Source: Devosia salina (GTDB lineage Bacteria > Pseudomonadota > Alphaproteobacteria > Rhizobiales > Devosiaceae). From it: a DNA stretch of 64,000 bases. The translations under genes and the position numbers were made by a program. The notes under the pieces are model-generated. The model did no database searches. It had not been told where the DNA came from and worked only from the letters and a program-made list of their open reading frames with translations. Below are positions 8,710-18,614 of the stretch, in pieces (position 1 is the first letter of the stretch; each line of letters opens with the position of its first letter). Location of the stretch: NCBI RefSeq assembly GCF_019504385.1, contig NZ_CP080590.1, positions 4,145,501 through 4,209,500 on the forward strand, given 5' to 3'.

Positions 8710-9525
8710 ATGGCCCGCATGCATATCATGGCCGGACCCGGCGAAAAGCTGGACATGCCGGCGATCCGAACCATCACACTGGGCGATCTCGGCGACGTGC
8801 TTAGGCGCGGCGCGGCCGATTTCTGGGCCAAGCCCAGCCATTATGTGCTGCTCATGCTGATCTATCCGATCATCGGCATTGTGCTCACGGTGTGGATGAA
8901 CGGCTGGCACGCCTGGACCCTGCTCTATCCCCTGGTTGGCGGCTTTGCGCTCGTCGGGCCCATCGCCGCGCTGCCACTCTATGAAGTCTCGCGCCGGCTC
9001 GAGGCCGGCGAAGATCCCAGCTGGCGCGACGCCATGAGCGTGCTGCGCTCCCCCGCCATTGGCAGCATATTGGCGGTGGGCGCCATGCTCTTCGTCTTGT
9101 TCACCCTCTGGCTCACCAGCGCCCAGGCGCTCTATGAAAGCCTCTTCGGGGCGGCGCCGCCCCACACCCTTATCGGCCTTGCCAACCAGATTTTCAGCGA
9201 ACCGGGCGGCATGACATTGCTGGTCGCCGGCACCGGGCTTGGCGCGCTCTTTGCGCTGGTGGTGCTGTGCACCAGCGTCATCGCCTTCCCGCTGCTGCTC
9301 GACCGGGATGTCGGTGCCTATGTGGCGGTGGAAACCTCGCTCCGGGCGGTGCGCCACAATCTCGTGCCGCTGCTGGCCTGGGGCATCATCGTGGGGGCGG
9401 GGCTGTTCCTGGCCTCCCTGCCCCTGTTCGTCGGCCTGGCAGTGGTGCTGCCCATCTTCGGGCACGCCACCTGGCACCTCTATCGCAAGCTGGTCGAACC
9501 CATCTCGATGATCCGGGGCAGTTGA
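8710..9525 (+). CDS. DUF2189 integral membrane protein
   Basis: The ATG at 8710 has a GGAGGA sequence about ten bases upstream; an earlier in-frame ATG would run through that site, so it was not used. The 271-residue protein resembles DUF2189, a family of predicted inner-membrane proteins of unknown function. Key segments are the conserved FALVGPIAALPLYEVSRRLEAGED near residues 80-103 and about six hydrophobic helices. It stands alone between metY and mutS and no partner is suggested by the context. Confidence 0.8.
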   Translation: MARMHIMAGPGEKLDMPAIRTITLGDLGDVLRRGAADFWAKPSHYVLLMLIYPIIGIVLTVWMNGWHAWTLLYPLVGGFALVGPIAALPLYEVSRRLEAGEDPSWRDAMSVLRSPAIGSILAVGAMLFVLFTLWLTSAQALYESLFGAAPPHTLIGLANQIFSEPGGMTLLVAGTGLGALFALVVLCTSVIAFPLLLDRDVGAYVAVETSLRAVRHNLVPLLAWGIIVGAGLFLASLPLFVGLAVVLPIFGHATWHLYRKLVEPISMIRGS

Positions 9526-9661
9526 GGCGGGCTGCGCTGCTCCAATCGCGCGCGATCCAGCCGCATGATATCGGGACTTGAAAACCCCCCGGGCCCGGTT
9601 GGATTTTGCGCGCGAACCGCCTAAGGTCCGGGTTCATTTTCGAGCCCTGACGCCCGCGCCC

Positions 9662-12376
9662 ATGGACCAGACCCCCTTCGAGGCCACAGCCGGCGCCGCC
9701 CCTGCGGCCCTGACGCCCATGATGGCGCAATATTTCGAGATCAAGGCGGTCAATCCCGGCTATCTGCTTTTCTACCGCATGGGCGATTTCTACGAGCTGT
9801 TCTTCGAGGACGCCGAGATCGCCAGCGCCGCCCTGGGCATTGTCCTCACCAAGCGTGGCAAGCATCTGGGCGAGGATATCCAGATGTGCGGCGTGCCCAT
9901 CCACGCTGCCAATGATTATCTCAACAAGCTGATCAAGCTGGGCCATCGCGTCGCCATCTGCGAGCAGATGGAGGACCCGGCCGAGGCCAAGAAGCGCGGC
10001 TCCAAATCCGTCGTCCGCCGCGACGTGGTCCGTCTCGTCACCCCCGGCACGCTGACCGAGGACGACCACCTCGATGCGCGCTCGGCCAATTATCTTGCGG
10101 CGCTCGCCATGGTGCGCCATGGCGACACCGATTTTGCCCTGGCCTGGGCGGACATCTCGACCGGCGAAACTTTCGTGTCCGATCTTTCGGCCGATGCCCT
10201 GCAGGACGAGATGGCCCGCATTGCGCCGGCCGAACTGCTGCTCACCGATGCCGCCCGCGCCGCGCTTACGGAACGGCACCTGTTCGCCCCGGCCTGGTCT
10301 GGCATCGCCACCGCCATTCCAGCGGCGCTGGCGGATAGCGAAGCGGCCATGCCGGTGTTGCGGGCGGCCTTTCCCGCCGATAGGTTCGATCCCAGCGCCC
10401 TCAGCCGTGCGGGCCGCGCCGCCCTTGGCGCGCTGGTCACCTATGTGGGGGAAAGCCAGAAGGGGCGTACCGCCCCGCTCCGCGCGCCGCTCAGCAATGC
10501 CGCCGAAACCGTTATGGCCATTGACGCGGCGACGCGATCCTCGCTCGAAATCCTCCAGACCCAGCGCGGGCAGGCCAAGGGTTCGCTCCGCCATGCCATC
10601 GACCTGACGGTCACCGCGCCCGGGGCGCGATTGCTCGCCGGCCGGCTGGCAGCACCGCTGCGCCGGGCCGACCTGGTCAATGAGCGGCTCGATGCGGTCG
10701 GCAGGCTCGTCGATGACACGCTGCTGCGCACAAGGCTGCGCCAGGACCTCAAGACGGCGCCGGACCTGGCCAGGGCCTTGTCGCGCCTGGCGCTGGAACG
10801 CGGCGGGCCGCGCGACCTGATGGCCATTGGCAAGGCGGTGTCGGCGGCCTTGGACTTGGCGGCCCACCTCAAGGGCCAGCCCGATCTGCCGCGCGTGCTG
10901 GCCGGTCTGGCCGACATTCTCGACGCGGCGCCGCGGCCGCTGGCCAGCGAACTGGCCCTGGCACTGGACGACGAACTGCCCCTGCTCACCCGCGATGGCG
11001 GCTTCGTGCGGCCCGCCTATGACGGCACGCTGGACGAAGAACGGTCCCTTGGCCGCGAGACGCGCGCCGTGGTGGCCGCCTTGCAGGCCCGCCTCATGGA
11101 CGAGACCGATGTCCGGTCGTTGAAGATCAAGCACAATGGCGTGCTCGGCTTCTTCGTCGAGGTGCCCGCCGCCCACGGCCAGAAGCTGCTCGAGGCGCCC
11201 TGGCGCGAGGCCTTCATCCACCGCCAGACGCTGGCCAATGCCATGCGCTTCACCACCACCGAACTGGCCGAACTCGAAGGCCGGATCGCGCGGGCGCAGG
11301 ACGCGGCGCTCGAGATCGAGCTCGACATCTTTGCCCGCCTGCGCGATGCGGTGCTGGACCTGACGGCGCAATTGCAGGGGCTTGCCGATGCCCTTGCCGA
11401 GCTCGACGTTACCGCCGCTCTCGCCGAAGTGTCCGCCCAGCGCGGCTATTGCCGCCCGATCGTCGATGACAGCCTTGCTTTCGCCATTTCCGGCGGGCGT
11501 CATCCGGTCGTGGAGTTGATGGTCAAGGCCGAAGGCCAGAGCTTTGTTGCCAACGACGCCGATCTTTCGGGTAGCGAAGAGATCGGCGGCGGGTCGCTCT
11601 GGCTGGTCACCGGCCCGAATATGGGCGGTAAGTCCACCTTTCTCAGGCAGAATGCGCTGATCGCCATCCTGGCGCAGATGGGCTGCTACGTGCCTGCCGA
11701 CAGCGCCCATATCGGCGTTGTCGACCGGCTGTTCTCCCGCGTTGGCGCCAGCGACGACATTGCCCATGGCCGCTCGACCTTCATGGTCGAAATGGTCGAG
11801 ACCGCCGCCATCCTCAACCGCGCCACCCGGCGATCGCTGGTGGTCCTCGACGAGATCGGGCGCGGCACCGCCACTTTCGATGGCCTCTCCATCGCCTGGG
11901 CCGCGGTCGAGGCGCTGCACGAGACCACCGGTTGCCGGGCGCTGTTCGCCACTCATTTTCACGAATTGACCAGCCTCGCCAAGACCCTGTCACGCGTTGC
12001 CAATGTCACCATGAAGGTGCGCGAATGGGAGGGCGAGGTGGTGTTCCTGCACGAGGTCGGCCCCGGCGCCGCCGATCGTTCCTATGGCATCCAGGTGGCG
12101 CGGCTGGCCGGCCTGCCCGAACCGGTCATTGCCCGCGCCCGTCAGGTGCTCGATGTGCTCGAACAGCGCTCGGCGGGCACCGCCTCTTCCAGCCAGAAAG
12201 CCAGCGTGCTAGACGATCTGCCGTTGTTTGCCCACCAGCCTGCCCCGGCGCCCAAGGGCAAGGACCCCATCCATGAAGCGCTCGACGCCGTTCGCCCCGA
12301 CGAGATGACACCATTGCAGGCCATCGAAGCGCTCTATCAACTAAAGAAAATCCGCGATGACGCTCGCCGAAGCTGA
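9662..12376 (+). CDS. mutS: DNA mismatch repair protein MutS
   Basis: MutS recognises base mismatches and small loops and starts methyl-independent or MutL-dependent repair. The start chosen at 9662 gives 904 residues; the family core begins at MMAQYFEIK, about 20 residues in. Visible elements are the mismatch-binding FYRMGDFYELFFEDA (Phe-x-Glu), the Walker A GPNMGGKST (about residues 651-659), Walker B VVLDEIGRGT and the ATHFHEL switch. No good ribosome-binding site precedes the ATG, and a TTG at 9578 is an alternative start. It overlaps glnD by 20 bases, a pairing common in alphaproteobacteria. Confidence 0.96.
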   Translation: MDQTPFEATAGAAPAALTPMMAQYFEIKAVNPGYLLFYRMGDFYELFFEDAEIASAALGIVLTKRGKHLGEDIQMCGVPIHAANDYLNKLIKLGHRVAICEQMEDPAEAKKRGSKSVVRRDVVRLVTPGTLTEDDHLDARSANYLAALAMVRHGDTDFALAWADISTGETFVSDLSADALQDEMARIAPAELLLTDAARAALTERHLFAPAWSGIATAIPAALADSEAAMPVLRAAFPADRFDPSALSRAGRAALGALVTYVGESQKGRTAPLRAPLSNAAETVMAIDAATRSSLEILQTQRGQAKGSLRHAIDLTVTAPGARLLAGRLAAPLRRADLVNERLDAVGRLVDDTLLRTRLRQDLKTAPDLARALSRLALERGGPRDLMAIGKAVSAALDLAAHLKGQPDLPRVLAGLADILDAAPRPLASELALALDDELPLLTRDGGFVRPAYDGTLDEERSLGRETRAVVAALQARLMDETDVRSLKIKHNGVLGFFVEVPAAHGQKLLEAPWREAFIHRQTLANAMRFTTTELAELEGRIARAQDAALEIELDIFARLRDAVLDLTAQLQGLADALAELDVTAALAEVSAQRGYCRPIVDDSLAFAISGGRHPVVELMVKAEGQSFVANDADLSGSEEIGGGSLWLVTGPNMGGKSTFLRQNALIAILAQMGCYVPADSAHIGVVDRLFSRVGASDDIAHGRSTFMVEMVETAAILNRATRRSLVVLDEIGRGTATFDGLSIAWAAVEALHETTGCRALFATHFHELTSLAKTLSRVANVTMKVREWEGEVVFLHEVGPGAADRSYGIQVARLAGLPEPVIARARQVLDVLEQRSAGTASSSQKASVLDDLPLFAHQPAPAPKGKDPIHEALDAVRPDEMTPLQAIEALYQLKKIRDDARRS

Positions 12377-15167
12377 GGTCAGGCCCAGAAAGCCACAGTT
12401 CGCGCTCAAGACCGCCGACACCATTCTTGCCGAACTCGACGCCCTGGTGGGCGAGGAACCGGCGCGCTCGCCCACGGCCCGCGCAGCCGTGCTGGCCCAT
12501 ATCCGCCACACCCTGGCGGAGGCCCGCACCAGCGCCGAGGCGGAATTGCTGGCCAATTCCAAGGGCACGCGCTGCGCCCAGAACCTGTGTGCGGCGCAGG
12601 ACGAAATCATCACCGCGGTGCATCGCTTTGCCACCACGCGGGTCTATCCGGTGGACAATCCCTCGGGCGCGGAAGCCATCGCCCTCTCGGCGGTGGGGGG
12701 TTATGGCCGCGGCACGCTGGCGCCGGGTTCCGACATCGATCTGCTCTTCATCCTGCCTTATAAGCAGACGCCCTGGGGCGAACAGGTTACCGAATATATT
12801 CTCTACATGCTCTGGGACCTGGGGCAGAAGGTCGGCCATGCCGTGCGCTCGGTCGACGAGTGTATCCGCATGGCCCGCGCCGACATGACGGTGCGGACCG
12901 CCACGCTCGAAGCGCGCTTCCTCACTGGCGACAGGGCGCTTTACGACCAGCTGACGCACCGGTTCGAAACCGAGATCATGCCGCGCACCGGCCCCGAATT
13001 CATCGCTGCCAAGATGGCCGAGCGCGATGAGCGCCACAAGCAGATGGGCAATACCCGCTATGTGGTCGAGCCCAATATCAAGGACGGCAAGGGCGGCCTG
13101 CGCGATCTCAACACCCTGTTCTGGATCGGCAAGTACTTCTATCAGGTCAAGTCCAGCAACGACCTCGTCGACAAGGGGGTGTTGAGCGCCGCCGAGAACC
13201 GGCTGTTCTCGCGCGCCGAGGATTTCCTCTGGGCGGTGCGCTGCCACCTGCATTTCATAACCGGTCGGGCCGACGAAAAGCTGACCTTCGACGTGCAACC
13301 CGAGCTGGCGCGCCGCATGGGCTACGCCGAACGGCTGGGCATGCTGGGGGTCGAGCGCTTCATGAAGCGCTATTTCCTGGTCGCCAAGGATGTGGGCGAC
13401 CTAACCCGCATCATTTGCGCATCTCTCGAATTCCATCACGCCAAGGACATGGATCTGGTGGGGCGCGTGCTCGCCCCCTTCCGCTCGGGCAAGACCCGGA
13501 TCAAGGGCGAGACGGCCTTCATCGTCGATACCGGCCGGCTCAACATCACCTCGCCGGACGTGTTCGAGAAGGAACCGGTCAATCTCATCCGCGCCTTCAT
13601 GGTGGCCGGCCGCGAGGAATTGCTGTTCCATCCTGATGCCATCAAGCATATCCGCGACAGCCTGCGCCTGATCGACAACAAATTGCGCAATGACCCCCGG
13701 GCCAATGCGCATTTCCTGACCATCCTCACCAATCCCAACTATGTCGAGCGTATCCTGCGGCAGATGAACGAGAGCGGGGTCCTGGGCAAGTTCGTGCCCG
13801 ACTTCGGCAAGATCGTCGCGCTGATGCAGTTCAACATGTACCACCACTACACGGTGGACGAGCACCTGATCCGCTCGGTCGGCGTCATGGCCGAGATCGC
13901 CAATGGCGGCCTCCGCAATGAACTGCCGCTCACCCATGAATTGCTGCCCCAGCTTAACGACACGCGCCTGCTCTATGTGGCGCTGTTCCTGCACGACATC
14001 GCCAAGGGCCGCCCCGAGGATCACTCGATCGCCGGTGCCCGCATCGCCCGAAAGCTCTGCCCGCGCTTCGGCCTGACCGAGGCCGAGACCGACACCGTCT
14101 CCTGGCTGATCGAATATCACCTGCTGATGAGCGAGATCGCCCAGGCGCGCGACATCCAGGACCCCGAAACCGCCAAGAGCTTTGCCGATGTGGTGCAATC
14201 GCCCCAGCGCCTGGCACTGCTGATGATCCTCACCGCCTGCGATATCCGGGCCGTGGGCCCCGGCACCTGGACAGGCTGGAAGGGAAGCCTGTTGCGCGCC
14301 CTCTATTTCGCCACCGAGCCCCTGCTCTCGGGCGGCCACAGCCAGGTCAGCCAGTCCGATCGCGTCAACGAGGCCCGCAAGGCGCTCACCCAGGCGCTCA
14401 GCAACTGGGCGCCGGCCGATATCGAGGCCTATACCGCCCGGCACTACGATCACTACTGGCTGCGCGCCGAGCCCGAACTGCAGCTCGAACACGCCAAGAT
14501 GATCCGCAGTGCCGACAGCAGCGACCAGCCCTTCGCCGGCTCGATCCGCGTCAAGGCCTTCGAGGGGATCACCGAGGTCAGCTTCTATACGCCCGATCAC
14601 CCTCGCCTGCTCTCGCTGATCGCCGGTGCCTGCACCATGCAGGATGCCTCGATCATCGGCGCGCAGATCTTCTCGACTCGCGATGGCCGCGCCATCGACA
14701 CCTTCCGCCTGCGCCGCACTTTCACGTCGGACGAGGACGAGAAGGTGCGCGCCACCCGAATCATCGATACGGTCAAGCAGCTCCTGCAGGGCAAGCGCCA
14801 GGTGCTGATCGACCTGGGCAAGGAAAGCCGGCACAACAAGCGCCTCAGGCCCTTCGCCCTGCCGGCCCAGGTCGTTGTCAGCAATGCCATCTCGGAAAAG
14901 TTCACCGTCATCGAGGTCTCCGGCCTCGACCGCATCGGCCTGCTCTATGCGCTGACCCGCGAGATTTCCGATCTCAACCTCACCATCGGCTCGGCCCATA
15001 TCGGCACCTATGGCGAAAAGGCCGTGGACGTCTTCTACGTCACCGACCTCACGGGCCAGAAGATCCACGTCAAGTCACGCCAGAAGAAGATTCACGACGC
15101 GCTGATGGCCGTGTTCAAGCGGCCGCAAGAGGAGAAGGGTCAGGACAAAAGGCAGGCCAATGGGTGA
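12357..15167 (+). CDS. glnD: Bifunctional PII uridylyltransferase / uridylyl-removing enzyme
   Basis: GlnD senses glutamine and adds or removes UMP on PII proteins, setting nitrogen regulation. The 936-residue protein has the full four-part layout: a nucleotidyltransferase domain with GGYGRG (114-119) and GSDIDLL (124-130), a central HD phosphohydrolase domain (FLHDIAKGRPEDHS, near residues 543-556), and two C-terminal ACT domains that bind glutamine (about 730-810 and 845-920). It starts inside the 3' end of mutS, so the two are co-transcribed. A mosaic repeat follows the stop. Confidence 0.96.
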   Translation: MTLAEAEVRPRKPQFALKTADTILAELDALVGEEPARSPTARAAVLAHIRHTLAEARTSAEAELLANSKGTRCAQNLCAAQDEIITAVHRFATTRVYPVDNPSGAEAIALSAVGGYGRGTLAPGSDIDLLFILPYKQTPWGEQVTEYILYMLWDLGQKVGHAVRSVDECIRMARADMTVRTATLEARFLTGDRALYDQLTHRFETEIMPRTGPEFIAAKMAERDERHKQMGNTRYVVEPNIKDGKGGLRDLNTLFWIGKYFYQVKSSNDLVDKGVLSAAENRLFSRAEDFLWAVRCHLHFITGRADEKLTFDVQPELARRMGYAERLGMLGVERFMKRYFLVAKDVGDLTRIICASLEFHHAKDMDLVGRVLAPFRSGKTRIKGETAFIVDTGRLNITSPDVFEKEPVNLIRAFMVAGREELLFHPDAIKHIRDSLRLIDNKLRNDPRANAHFLTILTNPNYVERILRQMNESGVLGKFVPDFGKIVALMQFNMYHHYTVDEHLIRSVGVMAEIANGGLRNELPLTHELLPQLNDTRLLYVALFLHDIAKGRPEDHSIAGARIARKLCPRFGLTEAETDTVSWLIEYHLLMSEIAQARDIQDPETAKSFADVVQSPQRLALLMILTACDIRAVGPGTWTGWKGSLLRALYFATEPLLSGGHSQVSQSDRVNEARKALTQALSNWAPADIEAYTARHYDHYWLRAEPELQLEHAKMIRSADSSDQPFAGSIRVKAFEGITEVSFYTPDHPRLLSLIAGACTMQDASIIGAQIFSTRDGRAIDTFRLRRTFTSDEDEKVRATRIIDTVKQLLQGKRQVLIDLGKESRHNKRLRPFALPAQVVVSNAISEKFTVIEVSGLDRIGLLYALTREISDLNLTIGSAHIGTYGEKAVDVFYVTDLTGQKIHVKSRQKKIHDALMAVFKRPQEEKGQDKRQANG

Positions 15168-15199
15168 CGTGCTGTGGGAGCCGCCAGACTGGAGTGCGT

Positions 15200-15343
15200 G
15201 GCCCCACCCCACCCTCAATCCCTCCCCATCGAGGGGAGGGAGGCGCAGGGCCGAGGCGCTTGAGTTCATCACCTCCCTCCCCCTTGTGGGGAGGGTAGCG
15301 CAGCTCGGCCGAAGGGCCGTAGCGAAGCTGGGGTGGGGGTGCG
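15200..15343. repeat. Mosaic inverted repeat, copy 1 (glnD/murJ)
   Basis: About 145 bases of paired palindromes: a CCCCACCCCACCC start, two CCCTCCCC/GGGGAGGG hairpins, an AGCTCGGCCGAAGGGCCG palindrome, and a GGGGTGGGGG end that is the inverse of the start. The same architecture occurs at four other intergenic sites in this window. The repeat ends seven bases before the murJ ATG, and its G-rich end may serve as the murJ ribosome-binding site. Confidence 0.85.
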
Positions 15344-15350
15344 TTACCCC

Positions 15351-16910
15351 ATGAGTCTCTTCCGCAATTTCGTTTCCGTGGGCTCGCTGACCCTGCTCAG
15401 CCGCCTGGCCGGCTTTGCCCGGGATGCGCTGATGGCGGCAGTGCTGGGCACCGGGCCGGCCGCCGACGCCTTCTTTGCGGCCTTCCGCTTTCCCAACCTG
15501 TTCCGGCGCCTGTTCGCCGAAGGGGCCTTCAACACCGCCTTCGTGCCGATGTTCTCCGGTGCCCTGGAGCGCGAGGGTGAAGAGGGGGCCAGGCTGCTCG
15601 CCGCCCGCATCATGAGCTGGCTGGTGGTGATGTTGTTCATCGTCACCCTCCTGGCCGAAATCTTCATGCCCCAGGTCATGCTGGCCTTCGTGCCGGGCTT
15701 TGCCGACGATCCGGCCAAATACGAGCTGACCGTGCTGCTGACGCGGATCATGTTCCCCTATCTGGCCTGCATGTCGCTGATGGCCGCCTATGGCGCCATC
15801 CTCAACACGCTGGGGCGCTTCTTCGCGGCCGCCTTCGCGCCGGTGCTGCTCAATATCGTCAATATTGCCATGCTGGTGCCACTGGCCACCGTCTGGGTCC
15901 AGGCGCCGGCCGACGCGACCATCTGGGTGGCGATCGCCACCATGGGCGGCGGCATCGCCCAGCTCGTGCTGGTCTGGGCGGCCATCGAACGGGCCGGCTT
16001 CCGGCCCAGTTTCCGGCTGCCCCGGCTCGACCCGGAAGTCAGGCGCTTCTGGGTGCTGGCGGTGCCCGCGATCCTGGCCGGCGGCATTACCCAGATCAAC
16101 ATTTTTGTGGGCACCATCATTGCCTCGGGCGCCGACAACGCCATTTCGGTGCTCTCCTATGCCGACCGGCTCTACCAGCTGCCATTGGGCATTATCGGCA
16201 TTGCCATCGGCACGGTGCTGTTGCCCGAGCTCTCGCGGCACCTCAAGGGCGGACGCGACGCCGAAGCGCGGGCCAGCCAGGACCAGGCGCTCTTCGTGTC
16301 CATGCTGCTCACCATGCCCGCCGCCGTGGCGCTGATCGCGCTGGCCGAACCCATCGTGCGGGTCCTGTTCGAACGCGGTGCCTTCGACGCTTTGGCGACG
16401 ACCCAGACCGCCGAGGCCCTCATCGCCTTCGCCACGGGCCTGCCGGCCTATGTGCTCATCCGCGTGCTGCAGCCGGGCTTCTTTGCCCGCGAGGACACCG
16501 TCACGCCGACAATATTCGCCGGGGTCAGCGTCGTGGCTAATATCGCCATCTCGCTCCTTCTGTTTCCCAGCTTCCTGCATGTCGGCATCGCCATCGCCAC
16601 CGCCGCTTCCTCCTGGCTCAACGTGCTCCTGCTCGCCGGCACATTGGCCCTCCGCCACCATTTCGCGCTGACGCGCCGGCAATGGCGGGGCCAGCTCGCC
16701 ATCGCGCTGATCAGCCTCGTCATGGGCTGTGCGCTCTGGGTGCTGGCGCGGCAAGGCGCGGCGCATCTGATGAGCGGGGTGCCGCTCTGGCGCCAGTCCG
16801 GCGTGCTGGCGTCATTGATCGGCTTTGGCGTGCTGGTCTATTTCACGCTCATTCACGTCAGCGGCACGCAGCCCCTCGGCCTGCTGCTGCGGCGCCTCAG
16901 GCGCGGCTAG
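15351..16910 (+). CDS. murJ: Lipid II flippase MurJ (MviN)
   Basis: MurJ moves the peptidoglycan precursor lipid II across the inner membrane. The ATG at 15351 gives 519 residues, the normal length, with about 14 hydrophobic helices. The MOP-family landmarks LLSRLAGFARDALMAAVLG, ADAFFAAFRFPNLFRRLFAEGAFNTAFVP at the N-terminus, and SYADRLYQLPLGIIGIAIGTVLLPELS in the middle are clear. The start lies at the edge of a mosaic repeat. It is upstream of trpS in the same direction. Confidence 0.96.
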   Translation: MSLFRNFVSVGSLTLLSRLAGFARDALMAAVLGTGPAADAFFAAFRFPNLFRRLFAEGAFNTAFVPMFSGALEREGEEGARLLAARIMSWLVVMLFIVTLLAEIFMPQVMLAFVPGFADDPAKYELTVLLTRIMFPYLACMSLMAAYGAILNTLGRFFAAAFAPVLLNIVNIAMLVPLATVWVQAPADATIWVAIATMGGGIAQLVLVWAAIERAGFRPSFRLPRLDPEVRRFWVLAVPAILAGGITQINIFVGTIIASGADNAISVLSYADRLYQLPLGIIGIAIGTVLLPELSRHLKGGRDAEARASQDQALFVSMLLTMPAAVALIALAEPIVRVLFERGAFDALATTQTAEALIAFATGLPAYVLIRVLQPGFFAREDTVTPTIFAGVSVVANIAISLLLFPSFLHVGIAIATAASSWLNVLLLAGTLALRHHFALTRRQWRGQLAIALISLVMGCALWVLARQGAAHLMSGVPLWRQSGVLASLIGFGVLVYFTLIHVSGTQPLGLLLRRLRRG

Positions 16911-16995
16911 ACAGGACAAAGAGCTCTAGCGGTTTTCATCGCGCCTCGCTCCGTATAGAAGAGGCCGGAATCTCCCGTTTCTGTTGAAGGCCTCC

Positions 16996-18036
16996 ATGTC
17001 GTTCAGTCCCCGCGTCTTCTCCGGCATCCAGCCATCCGGCGACCTGCATCTGGGCAATTATCTCGGCGCCATCCGTCGTTTCGTGCCCCTGCAGGACACG
17101 CATGAGACCATCTATTGCGTGGTCGACATGCACGCCATCACCGTCTGGCAGGAGCCCGATGCGCTCCGCCGCGCCACCCGCGAGGTCGCGGCTGCCTTTA
17201 TTGCCGCCGGCGTTGATCCGAAGCGCTCGATCGTCTTCAACCAGTCCCAGGTGGTCCAGCACGCCGAGCTGGCCTGGGTGTTCAACTGCGTCGCGCGCAT
17301 GGGCTGGATGGCCCGCATGACCCAGTTCAAGGACAAGGCCGGCAAGAACAGCGAAAATGTCTCGCTGGGTCTGTTTGCCTATCCCTCGCTCATGGCCGCC
17401 GATATCCTCCTCTACAAGGCCACCCATGTGCCGGTCGGCGACGACCAGAAGCAGCATCTCGAACTGACGCGCGACATCGCGGCCAAGTTCAACAATGACT
17501 ATGCCGCGTCCATCGCCGCAGAGGGCGTCGCGACCGTCGAGGGCCAGTTCTTCCCCATCACCGAGCCGCTGATCGCGGGCCCGGCCACGCGCATCATGAG
17601 CCTGCGCGACGGCACCAAGAAGATGAGCAAGTCGGACCCGTCCGACCAGTCGCGCATTTCCCTGCTCGACGATGCTGACGCCATCGCCAAGAAGATCAAG
17701 AAGGCGACCACCGATCCGGCGGAGCTGCCGCATGAGGTCGACGGGCTCAAGGATCGCCCGGAGGCCGACAATCTCGTGGGCATCTATGCCGCCCTGTCGG
17801 ACAAGTCCAAGCAGGATGTGCTGGGCGAGTTCGGCGGGCATGGCTGGGGCAAGTTCAAGCCGGCCCTGGCCGAGCTGGCCGTGTCGGTGCTGGCGCCCAT
17901 GGCCGATGAAATGCGCCGCCTGCTCGATGATCCGGAAACCATCGACGCAGTGCTGCGTGATGGAGGCGAGCGCGCCGGTGTCATTGCCGAACAGACAATG
18001 CGAGAGGTTCGTTCTATCATCGGCTTCATTCGCTAA
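16996..18036 (+). CDS. trpS: Tryptophanyl-tRNA synthetase
   Basis: This class I synthetase charges tRNA-Trp. The ATG at 16996 with GAAGG five bases upstream is preferred over an earlier TTG and gives 346 residues. The HIGH-type motif is GDLHLGN (around residue 18) and the KMSKS loop is KKMSKSDPS (about residues 208-215). The N-terminal SGIQPSGDLHLGNYLGAI is characteristic of TrpS. The downstream universal stress gene follows within 20 bases, suggesting a shared transcript. Confidence 0.97.
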   Translation: MSFSPRVFSGIQPSGDLHLGNYLGAIRRFVPLQDTHETIYCVVDMHAITVWQEPDALRRATREVAAAFIAAGVDPKRSIVFNQSQVVQHAELAWVFNCVARMGWMARMTQFKDKAGKNSENVSLGLFAYPSLMAADILLYKATHVPVGDDQKQHLELTRDIAAKFNNDYAASIAAEGVATVEGQFFPITEPLIAGPATRIMSLRDGTKKMSKSDPSDQSRISLLDDADAIAKKIKKATTDPAELPHEVDGLKDRPEADNLVGIYAALSDKSKQDVLGEFGGHGWGKFKPALAELAVSVLAPMADEMRRLLDDPETIDAVLRDGGERAGVIAEQTMREVRSIIGFIR

Positions 18037-18054
18037 GGAAACCCGGAGGCCCAT

Positions 18055-18528
18055 TTGGTTTCGCAAGTCGAATACAAGCGCAAGTTCCTGGTAGTCATCG
18101 ACGAGACCGAGGAATGCGACCGCGCCCTGACCTTTGCCGCCTGGCGGGTCAAGCGCACGGGCGGCACGGTGGTGCTGATGACCATCATCCCCAAGCCCGA
18201 ATTCATCGGGCTGGGCGTCGAGGATGTGCTGCGGGCCGAGGCGGTCGAGGAGGCCGAACGCAATCTCGACATGCGCCTGGCCCGCATCAGGGAAATCGGC
18301 GACGTCCGCACTGAATCCGTGATTCGCGAGGGCAATGGCCCCGAACAGATCGAACGCGTCATCGACAAGGATCACGACATCGCCATTCTGGTGCTTGCGG
18401 CGTCGAAGTCGCCCGAGGGACCGGGCCCCCTGGTGACCCATTTCGCGGCCCGCGCCAATGTGCTGCCCATTCCCCTGACCATCGTCCCCGGCCGTATGAG
18501 CGACGAGGAAGTCATCGCGATCTGCTGA
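18055..18528 (+). CDS. Universal stress protein, UspA family
   Basis: The 157-residue single-domain protein starts at a TTG with GGAGG seven bases upstream. It begins with KFLVVIDETEECDRALTFAAW, the first strand and helix of the UspA fold. The usual GxxG nucleotide-binding loop near the C-terminus is replaced by AASKSPEGPGPLVTHFAARA, so ATP binding is uncertain. It follows trpS closely and is separated from a convergent MAPEG gene by a perfect hairpin. Confidence 0.85.
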   Translation: MVSQVEYKRKFLVVIDETEECDRALTFAAWRVKRTGGTVVLMTIIPKPEFIGLGVEDVLRAEAVEEAERNLDMRLARIREIGDVRTESVIREGNGPEQIERVIDKDHDIAILVLAASKSPEGPGPLVTHFAARANVLPIPLTIVPGRMSDEEVIAIC

Positions 18529-18545
18529 GTGTGCCGCTCAGCGGC

Positions 18546-18570
18546 CAAATCATGCCGGTGGCATGATTTG
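18546..18570. terminator. Perfect hairpin between convergent genes
   Basis: An 11-bp perfect stem (CAAATCATGCC at 18546-18556, GGCATGATTTG at 18560-18570) with a 3-base loop lies between the convergent universal stress and MAPEG genes. It lacks a T run but its position suits a bidirectional terminator. Confidence 0.55.
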
Positions 18571-18614
18571 AGCGAGGCAGGCTATGAGAGCTGTGCTCGA
18601 ATGGCAGGAAGGTC

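Noticed and set aside
8950..9320. Cytochrome oxidase-like function for the DUF2189 protein
   Set aside because: No heme or copper ligands typical of oxidase subunits are visible, so only the DUF name is given.
15200..15343. CRISPR-like array suggested by the repeated GC blocks
   Set aside because: The blocks are inverted pairs without regular spacers or cas genes, so they are mosaic repeats, not CRISPR.
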